From: JAXDJH01 sp034663635
Lineage (GTDB): Bacteria; Actinomycetota; CADDZG01; WHSQ01
NCBI GenBank assembly: GCA_034663635.1
Contig: JAXDJH010000019.1
Coordinates: 1 to 64,000 of the forward strand
Direction: 5' to 3'
DNA: 64,000 nt
In this document: piece by piece, positions 54,574 through 63,721 of the stretch
How positions within the stretch are numbered: position 1 is the stretch's first letter
How the letters are laid out: every line of letters begins with the position of its first letter
The notes under the pieces: generated by a model
What the model saw: the letters and a program-made list of their open reading frames with translations, nothing else
Database searches by the model: none
Told to the model about the DNA's origin: nothing
Position numbers and translations under genes: made by a program

Positions 54574-56002
54574 CGATTCGCCACCGAGCCCCAGCCGGAG
54601 TGTCTTCGATCACGATGCCGAGCTCCACGAATTTGTCTCTGATCGCGTCGGCCTCCTCGAAGTCCTTGCGGGCACGGGCACGTTCCCGCAACTCGAGCAT
54701 CGCTTCGACGAGGGCCCCCACTATCTCGGAGCCCGAGTCCACCGACGGAAACTTCATACCCAGTACGCCGGTTAGCTCGAGGAAGGTTCGCGTCAATTCG
54801 ATGAGTTCTGCGCGCGTCTCCGCGTCGCCTCGCTGAGCGCCGTCGACACGTTTGTTCGCTTCACCCACGAGTTCGTGGATCGCTGCGAAAGCCTCGGCGG
54901 AGCTGAAGTCGTCGTCGAGGGCGTTGATGAACGTTTGGACGTAACCGGTCGGCAATGAATCATCGTCGAGCGGTCTCAACAACGGTTCGGGAGAAGCCGG
55001 CATCTCGTCGCCGAGAGCGTGAGCCGCGGCTTCCTTGAAGTTGCGCCACCGTTCGTAGCTTTGCGAGGCATCGTTCAACGACTTCTCGGAGAACACGACC
55101 TGGCTGCGGTAGGTGCTCTGTAACATCCAGTATCGAACTGCCTCACCCGGATAACGCTCGAGCACATCCCGGGCTAGAGCCACATTGCCAAGCGACTTCG
55201 ACATCTTCTCTGCATCCATCTGAACCATCCCTGAATGGAGCCAGTAACGCGCGAGCGGTTCGGCGCCGAAGAGGGCCTCGGCTTGCGCGATCTCGTTCTC
55301 GTGGTGGGGGAAGATCAGATCGCTCCCGCCTCCGTGGATATCGAAGCCCATCCCGAGATACTTCTCCGACATCACCGAGCATTCGATGTGCCACCCCGGT
55401 CTGCCCGGCCCCCAGGGTGAGTCCCACGCCGGTTCGCCTTCCTTGGCCGCCTTCCACAACGAGAAGTCGAGTGGATTGTGCTTACTCGGGTGAGGTTCGA
55501 TCCGTTCACCTGCACGCATGTCGTCGAGTGAACGGTGGGAAAGCTTGCCGTACGAGTCGAACTTCTCGACGGCGAACCAGACGTTGCCTTCGGACTCGTA
55601 CGCGAATCCTTTGTCGACCAAGCCCTGGATCGCCCCAATCATGTCCTCGATATGGCCCGTGGCGCGCGGAGTTACATCCGGCATCCGCCCCCCAAGCGCG
55701 AGCAAGTCATCCTCGAACGCCTTCGTGTATTTAGCCGTCACGGCCTCTGGGGGGATCCCCTCGACCTTGGCCCGCTCGATGATCTTGTCATCGACGTCCG
55801 TGTAGTTCATTACAAACGTGACGTTGTACCCGCGATATGCCAGGTAAGCCCGGATGAAATCGAACCAGATGATCGACCGCATGTTGCCTACGTGCGCGTA
55901 GTTGTAGACCGTAAGACCGCAGGTGTAGATCCCCGCTCTGCCGGGATCGCGGGTCTCGAGCGGGACGACCTCACGTCGCAGAGTGTCGGAGACTTGGATC
56001 AT
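54563..56002 (-). CDS. cysS: Cysteinyl-tRNA synthetase
   Basis: A 479-residue class I synthetase with zinc Cys28, the HIGH-equivalent HVGN at 37-40, the WHIECSVMSEKYLG zinc region and KMSKS at 266-270. The C-terminal helical anticodon-binding domain is complete. MshC, the related mycothiol ligase, lacks this domain, so this is the synthetase. It lies four bases from ispF. Confidence 0.97.
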   Translation of the reverse strand: MIQVSDTLRREVVPLETRDPGRAGIYTCGLTVYNYAHVGNMRSIIWFDFIRAYLAYRGYNVTFVMNYTDVDDKIIERAKVEGIPPEAVTAKYTKAFEDDLLALGGRMPDVTPRATGHIEDMIGAIQGLVDKGFAYESEGNVWFAVEKFDSYGKLSHRSLDDMRAGERIEPHPSKHNPLDFSLWKAAKEGEPAWDSPWGPGRPGWHIECSVMSEKYLGMGFDIHGGGSDLIFPHHENEIAQAEALFGAEPLARYWLHSGMVQMDAEKMSKSLGNVALARDVLERYPGEAVRYWMLQSTYRSQVVFSEKSLNDASQSYERWRNFKEAAAHALGDEMPASPEPLLRPLDDDSLPTGYVQTFINALDDDFSSAEAFAAIHELVGEANKRVDGAQRGDAETRAELIELTRTFLELTGVLGMKFPSVDSGSEIVGALVEAMLELRERARARKDFEEADAIRDKFVELGIVIEDTPAGARWRIGVS

Positions 56003-56006
56003 CCGG

Positions 56007-56480
56007 TCACCCTAGTGGACTCAAAACGGCCACCGCCATCGAAGCGATGCCTTCGCCACGTCCTATGGAGCCCAATCCATCCGTGCTGGTCACTTTGATC
56101 GACACGTTGTCTGGATCGACCGACAGAGCCGTAGCGATCGTGGTTCGCATCTCGGCTTGGAACGGGCCGAGTCTGGGTTCCTCGGCCACGACGGTCGCAT
56201 CGATCCCGTCGATCGCCAACCCCTTATCGGCGACGCGCTCCGCGGCAACCCGAAGTATCTCGAGGCTAGAGGCACCGGCCCAAGTCTCGTCACTCGGAAA
56301 ATTCGATCCAAGGTCGCCGAGGCCCGCTGCTCCTAGAAGAGCGTCGCCGATCGCGTGGCAGAGAACATCAGCGTCGGAATGACCCGAGAGCCCGGCGTGC
56401 CCCGGGATCTCGACGCCGCCGAGGACAAGACGCCGGGACGGCGCGAACGCGTGAACGTCGAAGCCCAAGCCAACTTTCAT
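56007..56480 (-). CDS. ispF: 2-C-methyl-D-erythritol 2,4-cyclodiphosphate synthase
   Basis: A 157-residue trimeric MEP-pathway enzyme. Metal ligands D8, H10 (GFDVHAF) and H42 (SDADVLCHAIGDALLGA) are present, as are the CMP-site TSTDGLGSIGRGEGI residues. The ATG overlaps the ispD stop (ATGA). Confidence 0.97.
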   Translation of the reverse strand: MKVGLGFDVHAFAPSRRLVLGGVEIPGHAGLSGHSDADVLCHAIGDALLGAAGLGDLGSNFPSDETWAGASSLEILRVAAERVADKGLAIDGIDATVVAEEPRLGPFQAEMRTTIATALSVDPDNVSIKVTSTDGLGSIGRGEGIASMAVAVLSPLG

Positions 56481-57163
56481 ACGAGGCCCCCCGCGATCAT
56501 CGCTTCGGCAAGAGCGAAATCCTCGGGCACGGTCAGCTTGATGTTCGTGTGGGAACCTTCGACGACGCCAACCGCTCCTCCATACGCTTCGACGAGTTGC
56601 GCGTCATCGGTAGCCTGGATGTCGTGCTCCACGGCTCTTAGATGTGCCGCTCGAAGCCTGGCCGTGCGGAAAGCCTGAGGGGTTTGCGCTCGCCAGAGGC
56701 GAGAACGATCTACCGTCATCAACACTCGCTCGCCTTCGACATCCTTGATCGTTTCGCTCACTCGGATCGCTGTGATGGCCCCGTCGAATCGGACTAGAGC
56801 CTGGATGAGTTCGGGGATCGTCTTCCCGCTGGCGAAGGGACGCGCCGCGTCGTGAACGACCACGGACTCGCTTTCGACCACCGCTAAGCCATTAGCCACG
56901 GACTCTTGGCGCGTTCCGCCACCTTCGACAAACACGAGGTCGTTGCGATCTGCCAACGCCGCCTGTGCCGCAGCCGATGATCCCGGTGGGACTACGACGA
57001 TCACGGGTGAGCAACCGGCGGAGATCAGCAAGTCGACGGACCAAGCGATAAGAGGGCGACCGCCGAGGTCGCGGAACTGTTTAGGCAATGAGCCGTCCGG
57101 CCCAGCCGCCCGGCTCCCAGATCCCCCCGCTGCGACGATCGCCGCGCAGGGCGATGGCTCCAG
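56477..57163 (-). CDS. ispD: 2-C-methyl-D-erythritol 4-phosphate cytidylyltransferase, start codon unclear
   Basis: The IspD fold is complete only if translation starts well upstream of the first standard start codon (TTG 57088): the frame upstream reads CAAIVAAGGSGSRAAGPDGS followed by LPKQFRDLGG, the CTP-binding glycine-rich signature. Going back to the carD stop there is no ATG, GTG or TTG in frame. Candidates are CTG at 57163 or ATC at 57139, or a sequence error. HDAARPF and the C-terminal DDAQLVEAYG and NIKLTVPEDFALAEA motifs are intact. The 5' boundary given here is a guess. Confidence 0.85.
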   Translation of the reverse strand: MEPSPCAAIVAAGGSGSRAAGPDGSLPKQFRDLGGRPLIAWSVDLLISAGCSPVIVVVPPGSSAAAQAALADRNDLVFVEGGGTRQESVANGLAVVESESVVVHDAARPFASGKTIPELIQALVRFDGAITAIRVSETIKDVEGERVLMTVDRSRLWRAQTPQAFRTARLRAAHLRAVEHDIQATDDAQLVEAYGGAVGVVEGSHTNIKLTVPEDFALAEAMIAGGLV

Positions 57164-57180
57164 AGGATCCGTCCGAAGCT

Positions 57181-57663
57181 CTAGCCGAGCACCTCGTCCA
57201 ACATGTGCTCGGCCTCTTCCTCATTGCAGTTCTTGGAGAAGGTGAGCTCAGAGACGAGGATCTGGCGGGCCTTGGTGAGCATGCGCTTCTCGCCTGCTGC
57301 CAGGCCCTTCTCCTTGTCACGCTGGTGAAGGCTACGAACCACGTCGGCCACCTGGTAGATGTCCCCGGAGCGAAGCTTCTCGACGTTTGCCTTGAAACGG
57401 CGCGACCAGTTCGTCGTGTTCGTTGTGGGTTCATTCTTCTTGAGAACCTTGAGGACTTTGGGGACTTCCTTAGCCGGAGTCACCTGACGAAGACCGACCT
57501 CTTCGGTCGAGTCCGTCGGGACCATCAAGGTCAACTCGCCATACGCGAGCTTGAGGATGTAGTAATCACGCATCTCGCCAAAGAGCTCTTTCTTCTCTAG
57601 CTTCTCGATCGTGGCGGCTCCGTGATGCGGGTAAACAACTTTGTCACCTACTCGAAAGGACAT
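57181..57663 (-). CDS. carD: CarD-family transcriptional regulator
   Basis: A 160-residue protein from ATG 57663, which has AGGAGG nine bases upstream; the frame continues upstream without family support. The N-terminal RNA polymerase-interaction domain (FRVGDKVVYPHHGAATIEKL) and the C-terminal helical DNA-binding domain (WSRRFKANVEKLRSGDIYQV) match CarD/CdnL, which binds RpoB and stabilises open complexes, notably at rRNA promoters. It is followed by ispD and ispF as in mycobacteria. Confidence 0.96.
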   Translation of the reverse strand: MSFRVGDKVVYPHHGAATIEKLEKKELFGEMRDYYILKLAYGELTLMVPTDSTEEVGLRQVTPAKEVPKVLKVLKKNEPTTNTTNWSRRFKANVEKLRSGDIYQVADVVRSLHQRDKEKGLAAGEKRMLTKARQILVSELTFSKNCNEEEAEHMLDEVLG

Positions 57664-57747
57664 GCCTAACATCCTCCTGCGCGAACGACCGATTGTGCCG
57701 GGCGGCACTGATGAACGAAGAAAGTCTGAGATGCGGTTCTTCTGTTG

Positions 57748-59151
57748 CTAAATGGTAACACGTCGGTCGTCTCGTCGCTCCCCGTTAGCCGTTCGGCGCG
57801 GGGCACTGCGCAAGACTTCGAGGGCAGCGTCGACGTTGCGAACACGAACGAGTTCGAGGCCATCGGGCGCGCGCTCTACGTGTCGTCCCACCACCGCGCG
57901 CGTGAAGCCGAGCCGCGCCGCTTCTTCCAACCGTCGCTCGATCGAAGGCACGCGGCGCACCTCGCCGGCGAGCCCGACTTCGCCGAAGGCGACGGTCGCC
58001 GCGGGCACCGGCATGCCCAAGCATGCAGAAGCGATGGCGAAGCAGATCGCGAGATCGGCGGCCGGTTCTTTGACCGTAAGGCCCCCGGCAGTAGCAACAA
58101 AGACATCCTTCTTCTCGAGGCTGACGTTGGTGTGCTCCTGAAGCACGCCCATCAACATCGCCAGGCGTCGAGCATCGCAACCGATCGCAACGCGCCTCGG
58201 TTGCGGGTAGTCCTGTTTCGTCACGAGCGCCTGAACCTCAGCCAGCATCGGGCGGGTGCCTTCGATGCTGGGAAAGACGATGGAGCCGGGAACGCCGTCG
58301 AGGCGATCCGATAAGAACAATCGAGATGGATCAGGAACCTCCTCGAGCCCGATCTCGCGCATAGCGAACACGCCGGTTTCTTCGCACGATCCGAAGCGAT
58401 TCTTGTGCGCGCGTAGGAGGCGGAGACTTCCCGACCGTTCACCTTCAAGGTCGAGGACGGCATCCACCAGATGCTCGAGTGTTTTCGGTCCCGCAACGTC
58501 GCCATCCTTGGTGACATGGCCGATGAGCACCGTCGCGCATCCGCTTCCCTTCGCGAAACGAGCGAGATCATTCGCGCACTCTCGGACTTGAGTGAGAGTC
58601 CCCGCTCGCTGTGAAAGTGTCGGGTCCTCCATCGTTTGGATGGAGTCGATGAATAGAACGTCGGGATCGAACTGCCGCGCCGCAGCGATGACATCTGGCA
58701 AAGACGTCGCTGCCAGAGCGTGAAGGCGATCGCCGTCGATACCGAGTCTCCGTGCGCGTAGTCCAACCTGGTCGAGGGATTCCTCGCCCGTCGCCAGCAG
58801 GCAGCTACGTCCAGCTGCAGTCAACCGATCCATCAGTTGGAGTACGAGGGTGGATTTCCCGACGCCGGGGTCGCCGGCGAGCAGCACAACGGAACCGGGC
58901 ACGAATCCGCCGCCCAGCACTCGATCCGCCTCACCGACGCCCGTAGGTATACGCGCCACGCGCTCGTCCGAGATAGCGAGTGACGACACAAGCGGTGTCG
59001 CCGAACCTCCTTCGACGTCGGAGCGGGCACTGCCCCAGACGCCGCATTCGGCGCACCGCCCGAACCAACGTGGCGCCTCTTGACCGCATGAGTCGCAGAC
59101 AAACGACGCCTTCGAGGCAGATGCTCTGGAACCTGCGGTTTTGGAAACCAT
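57748..59151 (-). CDS. radA: DNA repair protein RadA
   Basis: A 467-residue RecA-related branch-migration helicase: N-terminal zinc finger CDSCG and CAECG (C19, C22, C33, C36), Walker A GDPGVGKST (93-101), the RadA-specific KNRFG motif (250-254) and the C-terminal Lon-like domain (FVATAGGLTVKEPAADLAIC, FGEVGLAGEVRRVPSIERRL). It lies upstream of carD. Confidence 0.97.
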   Translation of the reverse strand: MVSKTAGSRASASKASFVCDSCGQEAPRWFGRCAECGVWGSARSDVEGGSATPLVSSLAISDERVARIPTGVGEADRVLGGGFVPGSVVLLAGDPGVGKSTLVLQLMDRLTAAGRSCLLATGEESLDQVGLRARRLGIDGDRLHALAATSLPDVIAAARQFDPDVLFIDSIQTMEDPTLSQRAGTLTQVRECANDLARFAKGSGCATVLIGHVTKDGDVAGPKTLEHLVDAVLDLEGERSGSLRLLRAHKNRFGSCEETGVFAMREIGLEEVPDPSRLFLSDRLDGVPGSIVFPSIEGTRPMLAEVQALVTKQDYPQPRRVAIGCDARRLAMLMGVLQEHTNVSLEKKDVFVATAGGLTVKEPAADLAICFAIASACLGMPVPAATVAFGEVGLAGEVRRVPSIERRLEEAARLGFTRAVVGRHVERAPDGLELVRVRNVDAALEVLRSAPRRTANGERRDDRRVTI

Positions 59152-59194
59152 GCCCTCAACCTAAGGAGGCGGTGTGACAGGTCGAGGGCGGGAT

Positions 59195-62059
59195 CTAGTC
59201 GGCGATCCTCAGAGCCACCGCAGGCGGGATCTGAGAGGCCTGTTGGGCCGGCCAAACCGTGGCGATCAGGGATGCGATCAACGCTGTGACCGTCAGGATC
59301 CCCAGCTGAAGGGCCGGGATGGAAAATGCGACGTTCTCGCCGAACTCTCCCGTAGCGACGAGTTGAGCGGCCGTGATCAAAGCGAGGACGGCGCCCACGA
59401 CGATCCCCTCGAAAGCCACGAAGCCCGACTCGAGCATGAACGCGCGACGGACCTGATGTGGAACGAACCCCAACGACCGCAAAACGCCCACCTGTCGCCG
59501 TCGATCACGCACTGCCCTGACCATGACTACTCCCAGACCGGCGATGCCCACCAGAAGCCCGAGAGCGAGATAAGCCTGCATCAACTGGAAGAACTGCAGG
59601 TTGACTCCCTGGAACTCTTCGATCAATGCCTTGAAACTCTGAGCATCGAGTCCGTTCGACACGAACTGACCCTGCAACTCACGAGCCACTCGATCGGGGT
59701 TCTCGCCGGAATCGACTTTGATGTAGAAGCGCGAGGGCGTGGCCGTGGGCCCGAGAACCTGAACCAGCGAGCGCTTGTTCATGTACGCCCCTGAGAACGC
59801 GTAGTCGTTGTCGATAGTCCCTACGACTTTCCTTTCTGCCCGCACCCCGGTGATCGGATCCACCATAGTCACGGTGTCACCGTCGTTGACGAGGTCGGGC
59901 GCGGGTCCTCCGCCCTCTTGCAGGAACCACTCGGGAATCACAATCGCGGCATCGTCGGTAAGCACCGCCGCCCAAACGTCGTCGTCGGTCGCGTAGCCTT
60001 CGGCGCGTTTCGCTATCGGAGGTGGTCCTCCCGAGACGAACTTCCCGTCGATGCCGGTCGCTTGCCACGCCACGGGCTCATCCACCGTCGGTGCATCCCA
60101 CAGCGCGAAGCCGGCGAGCAACTCGGCAACCTCGGAAACACCCGGTTGTCGTTCGAGATCGGCTCGGGTCGGCGGATTCGTGATGCTTGCCGTTGCCAGG
60201 ACGTCGTAGCTCCCCTCTTTCGCTATCGCGGTATCGATCTGGCCGCCGAAGACGTTCGACAGCACGCTGATGAACGTCATCGTGAAGATGACCAGCGCGA
60301 ACATCCCCAGCGTCAGCCCGGTGCGGAATCGTCTCGCCAGCGGATAGGCGATGCTCAGACGCATCGGAAGGTTCCGCGCAGCGAAACGACGAACGAGCGA
60401 ACCGAGGTTCTCTTGCAACTGCGAAAGCAGGATGACGGCGGAGAAAGTGAGCAACACCCCTTGGAGCACGAAGGCGAAGATGTCTCCACCCTCGAAGAAA
60501 TCGCCCCCAAGGATCGTGTTGCCAAAGATCCCCCAGATCAGAGAGAACGCAGCGACGCCCATCACCGCGTAGCGACGCTTCGCCAACCGGCTGAGGAGGG
60601 GTAGCAGGGCGAAGCCCGTCAACGGAGGAGCCAGTAATGCACCCGCCCAGGCCTGCTTGTTCCCGAGGCTGGCTACGAACCAACCCGCGAACATCAAGGC
60701 CCCGATGGAACCGAGCACAACGGTGCGGGTGCGCGACTCGTACCTAGTTGGCTCCGGCAGATCCCGGATCGCACGGATGATGTTGATCCTGCTGATGCGA
60801 AAACTTGTCCCAGCGATCGTCGCGATGGCGATGAGGAAACCGGCGCAGAATCCAACCACGAGGCTCGATGTCTCGATCGCGAACTTCAACTCAAGAGAGA
60901 ACTCATCGATATTTCCGAAGATGGGTGCTGCCGCTTTCGCTATCCCCCAGCCCACGCCGATGCCGAGGGCGGCACCCACTATGGCGGCGGCCAGGGCATA
61001 GAGGGTGCCTTCGATGACGAACGCGCGGATCAGATGGGACCGACTCATCCCTACCGCACGCAACATCCCGAGTTGGCTCTTTCTCTCCTCGGCGAGCATC
61101 ACGAAGATATTCACGAGGAGAAGCGTCCCGGCGATGATCGCGAACGAACCGATGCCGATGAAGAGTTCGCCGAACATCTTGCCGGCCTCTTCCGCCGAAT
61201 CGAGCCTCTCGCGCTTTACTTCCTCGACGCGGACATCGCCTGCCTCACCGAGTTCCTCCTCGATAACGCCAACGACCGGCGCAGTCAGAGCCGATCCGTC
61301 CTCGACGCCCCCGCGGTTCGAAACCGCGACGATCGTTATGGGCGGCGCGGTTCCTTTCGGGATGTTTCCATCCAGCAACTGTTCGACCGCGCCGGGCGCG
61401 ACGAAGGCGTTAGACGAGATCGTCTCGAACCCAAGCCAGAAACCCGCGAGCCCTCGGCGCGGGAGGATGCTTGAGACCTCGAGTTTGAGTTCCTTCCCGT
61501 AAAGGAACGCGGTGATCTCATCGCCCTCAGTCACCTCGAGACGCTTAGCCAGATCATCGGTGATCGCCGTTTCGCCCGGCCCGGGAGTTGCTCCCGACAG
61601 GCCGGAGGCTTGGGGGTCGTCGCCGAACGCCAGCCCCTCGTTGAAGTCAAGCTCGATGAGTTGCGCGCCCGGCTCGGCAAGATCCTGACCCGATGCGTCG
61701 CTCGAGATGGAAGCCTCCACCGAGACGAGGGATAGGACTCCATCGATCCGAGGCTCATCGCGCGCCCTGAGCCTGTCCACCAGCCCACGAGCTGCCTGGG
61801 GATCGGGCACCTTGATGATCTCGTCGACGGGCCCGAGCTGTGTGAATGCCGTCGCGTTCACCGATGCATCGAGTGTGTCGCCGACGATGAGGCTGCCCGT
61901 AATCAGTGCAGTGCCGAGAAGGCTCCCGGCGATGATCAGGAGTGTTTCCTTTGGGCGCCTAGTCGCATCGCGAAGCGCGAGACGACGAAGAAGTGGCTGC
62001 CGGGCCGCTTGGATCCCGATGACAACGAGAACGACGGCCACAATCGCAGGAAGGATCAT
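59195..62059 (-). CDS. ABC exporter permease with two FtsX domains
   Basis: A 954-residue protein from ATG 62059 (MILPAIVAVVLVVIGIQ). The N-terminal helix is followed by a large extracytoplasmic domain, an FtsX/MacB-type permease block (about 330-470, containing SQLGMLRAVGMSRSHLIRAF), further membrane segments, a second extracytoplasmic domain and a second FtsX block ending QVGVLRSLGFVPHQVRRAFM. It probably exports lipids, peptides or drugs, or acts in envelope processes. The ATG overlaps the ATPase stop (ATGA), so it forms one transporter with that gene. Confidence 0.92.
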   Translation of the reverse strand: MILPAIVAVVLVVIGIQAARQPLLRRLALRDATRRPKETLLIIAGSLLGTALITGSLIVGDTLDASVNATAFTQLGPVDEIIKVPDPQAARGLVDRLRARDEPRIDGVLSLVSVEASISSDASGQDLAEPGAQLIELDFNEGLAFGDDPQASGLSGATPGPGETAITDDLAKRLEVTEGDEITAFLYGKELKLEVSSILPRRGLAGFWLGFETISSNAFVAPGAVEQLLDGNIPKGTAPPITIVAVSNRGGVEDGSALTAPVVGVIEEELGEAGDVRVEEVKRERLDSAEEAGKMFGELFIGIGSFAIIAGTLLLVNIFVMLAEERKSQLGMLRAVGMSRSHLIRAFVIEGTLYALAAAIVGAALGIGVGWGIAKAAAPIFGNIDEFSLELKFAIETSSLVVGFCAGFLIAIATIAGTSFRISRINIIRAIRDLPEPTRYESRTRTVVLGSIGALMFAGWFVASLGNKQAWAGALLAPPLTGFALLPLLSRLAKRRYAVMGVAAFSLIWGIFGNTILGGDFFEGGDIFAFVLQGVLLTFSAVILLSQLQENLGSLVRRFAARNLPMRLSIAYPLARRFRTGLTLGMFALVIFTMTFISVLSNVFGGQIDTAIAKEGSYDVLATASITNPPTRADLERQPGVSEVAELLAGFALWDAPTVDEPVAWQATGIDGKFVSGGPPPIAKRAEGYATDDDVWAAVLTDDAAIVIPEWFLQEGGGPAPDLVNDGDTVTMVDPITGVRAERKVVGTIDNDYAFSGAYMNKRSLVQVLGPTATPSRFYIKVDSGENPDRVARELQGQFVSNGLDAQSFKALIEEFQGVNLQFFQLMQAYLALGLLVGIAGLGVVMVRAVRDRRRQVGVLRSLGFVPHQVRRAFMLESGFVAFEGIVVGAVLALITAAQLVATGEFGENVAFSIPALQLGILTVTALIASLIATVWPAQQASQIPPAVALRIAD

Positions 62060-62829
62060 TTTTGAGTCGACGACTCGATCAGCCCATCGCGCATACGGAT
62101 CAACCGACCGGCGATGGCTCCGATCGCGGGGTCGTGAGTGACCAACACGACGGTGAGACCTTCGTCGTTGAGCTCCTTCAATAGCTCCATCACCGAACCG
62201 GCGGTTTCCGTATCGAGGTTGCCGGTCGGTTCGTCTGCCCACACGATCGAGGGCTTACCCGCAAGCGCGCGAGCGATGGTGACGCGTTGCTGCTCGCCTC
62301 CGGACAGTTCATTTGGGCGGTGGTTCTTGCGATTGCCCAAGCCCACACGCTCGAGAGTCTGTTCGGCCCGCTCCCGAGCCTCGGTGGGCGATCTTCCTGC
62401 AAGGAGCAAGGGAAGTTCCACGTTCTCGACCGCGGTGAACACAGGGATCAGGTTGAAGGATTGGAAGATGAAGCCCATGTGTTCGGCCCGGTAACGGCTT
62501 CGCTTTGCGTCCGGCATCCGGTGTACGTCCTGGCCCTCGACGACGACCGACCCCGCGTCGATCTCGTCAAGCCCGGACAAGCAATTCAAGAATGTCGTCT
62601 TGCCCGACCCGGAGGGGCCCATGACCGCGAGGAACTCACCTCTTCCGATCGAGATCGTCAGATCCTTCAGCGCCTCGACCGTCTCCGCTCCGGTCTTGTA
62701 GACCTTGCGGACGCCGCTCGCGACGAGGATGTTGCTTGAATTGTTTGAGACCATCTCGCCCATCTGAGTGTCGGACGAGACTCGAGCAGCCATCTCGTCA
62801 TCCGCCTTGACCAACGTCGCATCTTTCAT
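62056..62829 (-). CDS. ABC transporter ATPase, MacB/LolD type
   Basis: A 257-residue protein with Walker A GPSGSGKTT (71-79), Q-loop FIFQSFNLIPVFTAVENVEL, signature LSGGEQQRVTIARALA, Walker B IVWADEPTGNLD and a switch His. The roughly 30 residues before the domain are unusual; internal ATGs (residues 13, 23 and 26) are possible starts because no clear Shine-Dalgarno supports 62829. It is divergent from a TetR gene that probably represses it. Confidence 0.92.
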   Translation of the reverse strand: MKDATLVKADDEMAARVSSDTQMGEMVSNNSSNILVASGVRKVYKTGAETVEALKDLTISIGRGEFLAVMGPSGSGKTTFLNCLSGLDEIDAGSVVVEGQDVHRMPDAKRSRYRAEHMGFIFQSFNLIPVFTAVENVELPLLLAGRSPTEARERAEQTLERVGLGNRKNHRPNELSGGEQQRVTIARALAGKPSIVWADEPTGNLDTETAGSVMELLKELNDEGLTVVLVTHDPAIGAIAGRLIRMRDGLIESSTQK

Positions 62830-62906
62830 AAACCATGGGTGATGAATTGGGCGGACAAATGCAGCGGCGCTCGACCCTCACTCCAGGGCTGAGAGCCGAG
62901 CGCCAC

Positions 62907-62977
62907 TTACGACGTAAATACATACCCTTACACTGTAAGTGTCAATGGGTTAACCCAAACCTGCGCAGGTTGCGCAG
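62907..62977. promoter_or_regulatory. Cluster of four inverted repeats between ABC exporter and tetR (putative operators)
   Basis: In the 163-base divergent region lie TTACG-A-CGTAA (62907-62917), CTTACA-C-TGTAAG (62927-62939), the perfect palindrome TGGGTTAACCCA (62946-62957) and CTGCGCA-GGT-TGCGCAG (62961-62977). The first two share the TTAC...GTAA pattern and odd-centred symmetry seen for TetR-family operators; the other two may be a second site or RNA structure. Confidence 0.6.
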
Positions 62978-62992
62978 TCTGGATGGTGCTCT

Positions 62993-63670
62993 TTGACTAG
63001 CCCCGGGCCAGAAGCGGCACGCGGACGAACGCCGGGTCGAGAGTCTCTGTCGCGCGAGCGCATCCTCAGCGCCGCGGTGAAACTCGTCGACGAGCAAGGG
63101 ATCGAAGCTCTCAGCATGAGGCGCTTGGGGGCGGAGCTCGGCGTCGAAGCGATGTCGCTCTATAACCACATCCCGAACAAAGCTGCTTTGCTCGAAGCGC
63201 TCGTCGACCATGTGATCGCGGAAGTCCCGATCGCCGACGAGGCGCTTCCCTGGGACGAACAGATCCGCGAGATGGCGCGTTCCTTCCGACGGCTTTCACT
63301 GGCGCACCCACACATCGTCCCGTTGATCGCCATGCGTCCGTTCAACACGGTGACCGCCCTCAAGAATGTTGAGTACGCGTTCGGCTTGACGTTGTCGCTC
63401 GGACTCAATGAGAACGAGGCGCTGCATGTCTTTCGCGCGTTGGCCGGCTTCGCTACCGGCTACACGCTCGCGGAGACGGGAGGGTTCTTCGCGGAGGGTA
63501 CCGGCCCAAAGACCGATTACACGATCGACACCGCCGACCTGACTTCGGGCGAGTACCCGAACCTGATGAAGATGATCCCTGTGATCCTTAGCTGCAACCA
63601 CGACGAGGAATTCGAATTCGGGATCGATCTGTTCCTTGAGGGCCTCAAGAAAAAGATGCCACCTCGCTGA
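62993..63670 (+). CDS. TetR/AcrR-family transcriptional regulator
   Basis: A 225-residue protein with a TetR N-terminal HTH (SRERILSAAVKLVDEQGIEA, LSMRRLGAELGVEAMSLYNH) and a ligand-binding C-terminal domain of the TetR_C tetracycline-repressor type (AFGLTLSLGLNENEALHVFR, FATGYTLAE). The start is TTG. Divergent from the ABC exporter, it likely represses the exporter and itself until the ligand binds. Confidence 0.92.
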   Translation: MTSPGPEAARGRTPGRESLSRERILSAAVKLVDEQGIEALSMRRLGAELGVEAMSLYNHIPNKAALLEALVDHVIAEVPIADEALPWDEQIREMARSFRRLSLAHPHIVPLIAMRPFNTVTALKNVEYAFGLTLSLGLNENEALHVFRALAGFATGYTLAETGGFFAEGTGPKTDYTIDTADLTSGEYPNLMKMIPVILSCNHDEEFEFGIDLFLEGLKKKMPPR

Positions 63671-63674
63671 ACGC

Positions 63675-63702
63675 AAAAGAGCCCGGTCCTTCGACCGGGC
63701 TC
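63675..63702 (-). terminator. Intrinsic terminator after clpC
   Basis: On the minus strand a perfect 10-bp stem (GAGCCCGGTC / GACCGGGCTC, 63679-63688 and 63693-63702) with a GAAG loop is followed by four U. It also lies just beyond the convergent tetR stop but has no T-run on that side. Confidence 0.85.
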
Positions 63703-63721
63703 CAGTTGCCTTGATCGATTA

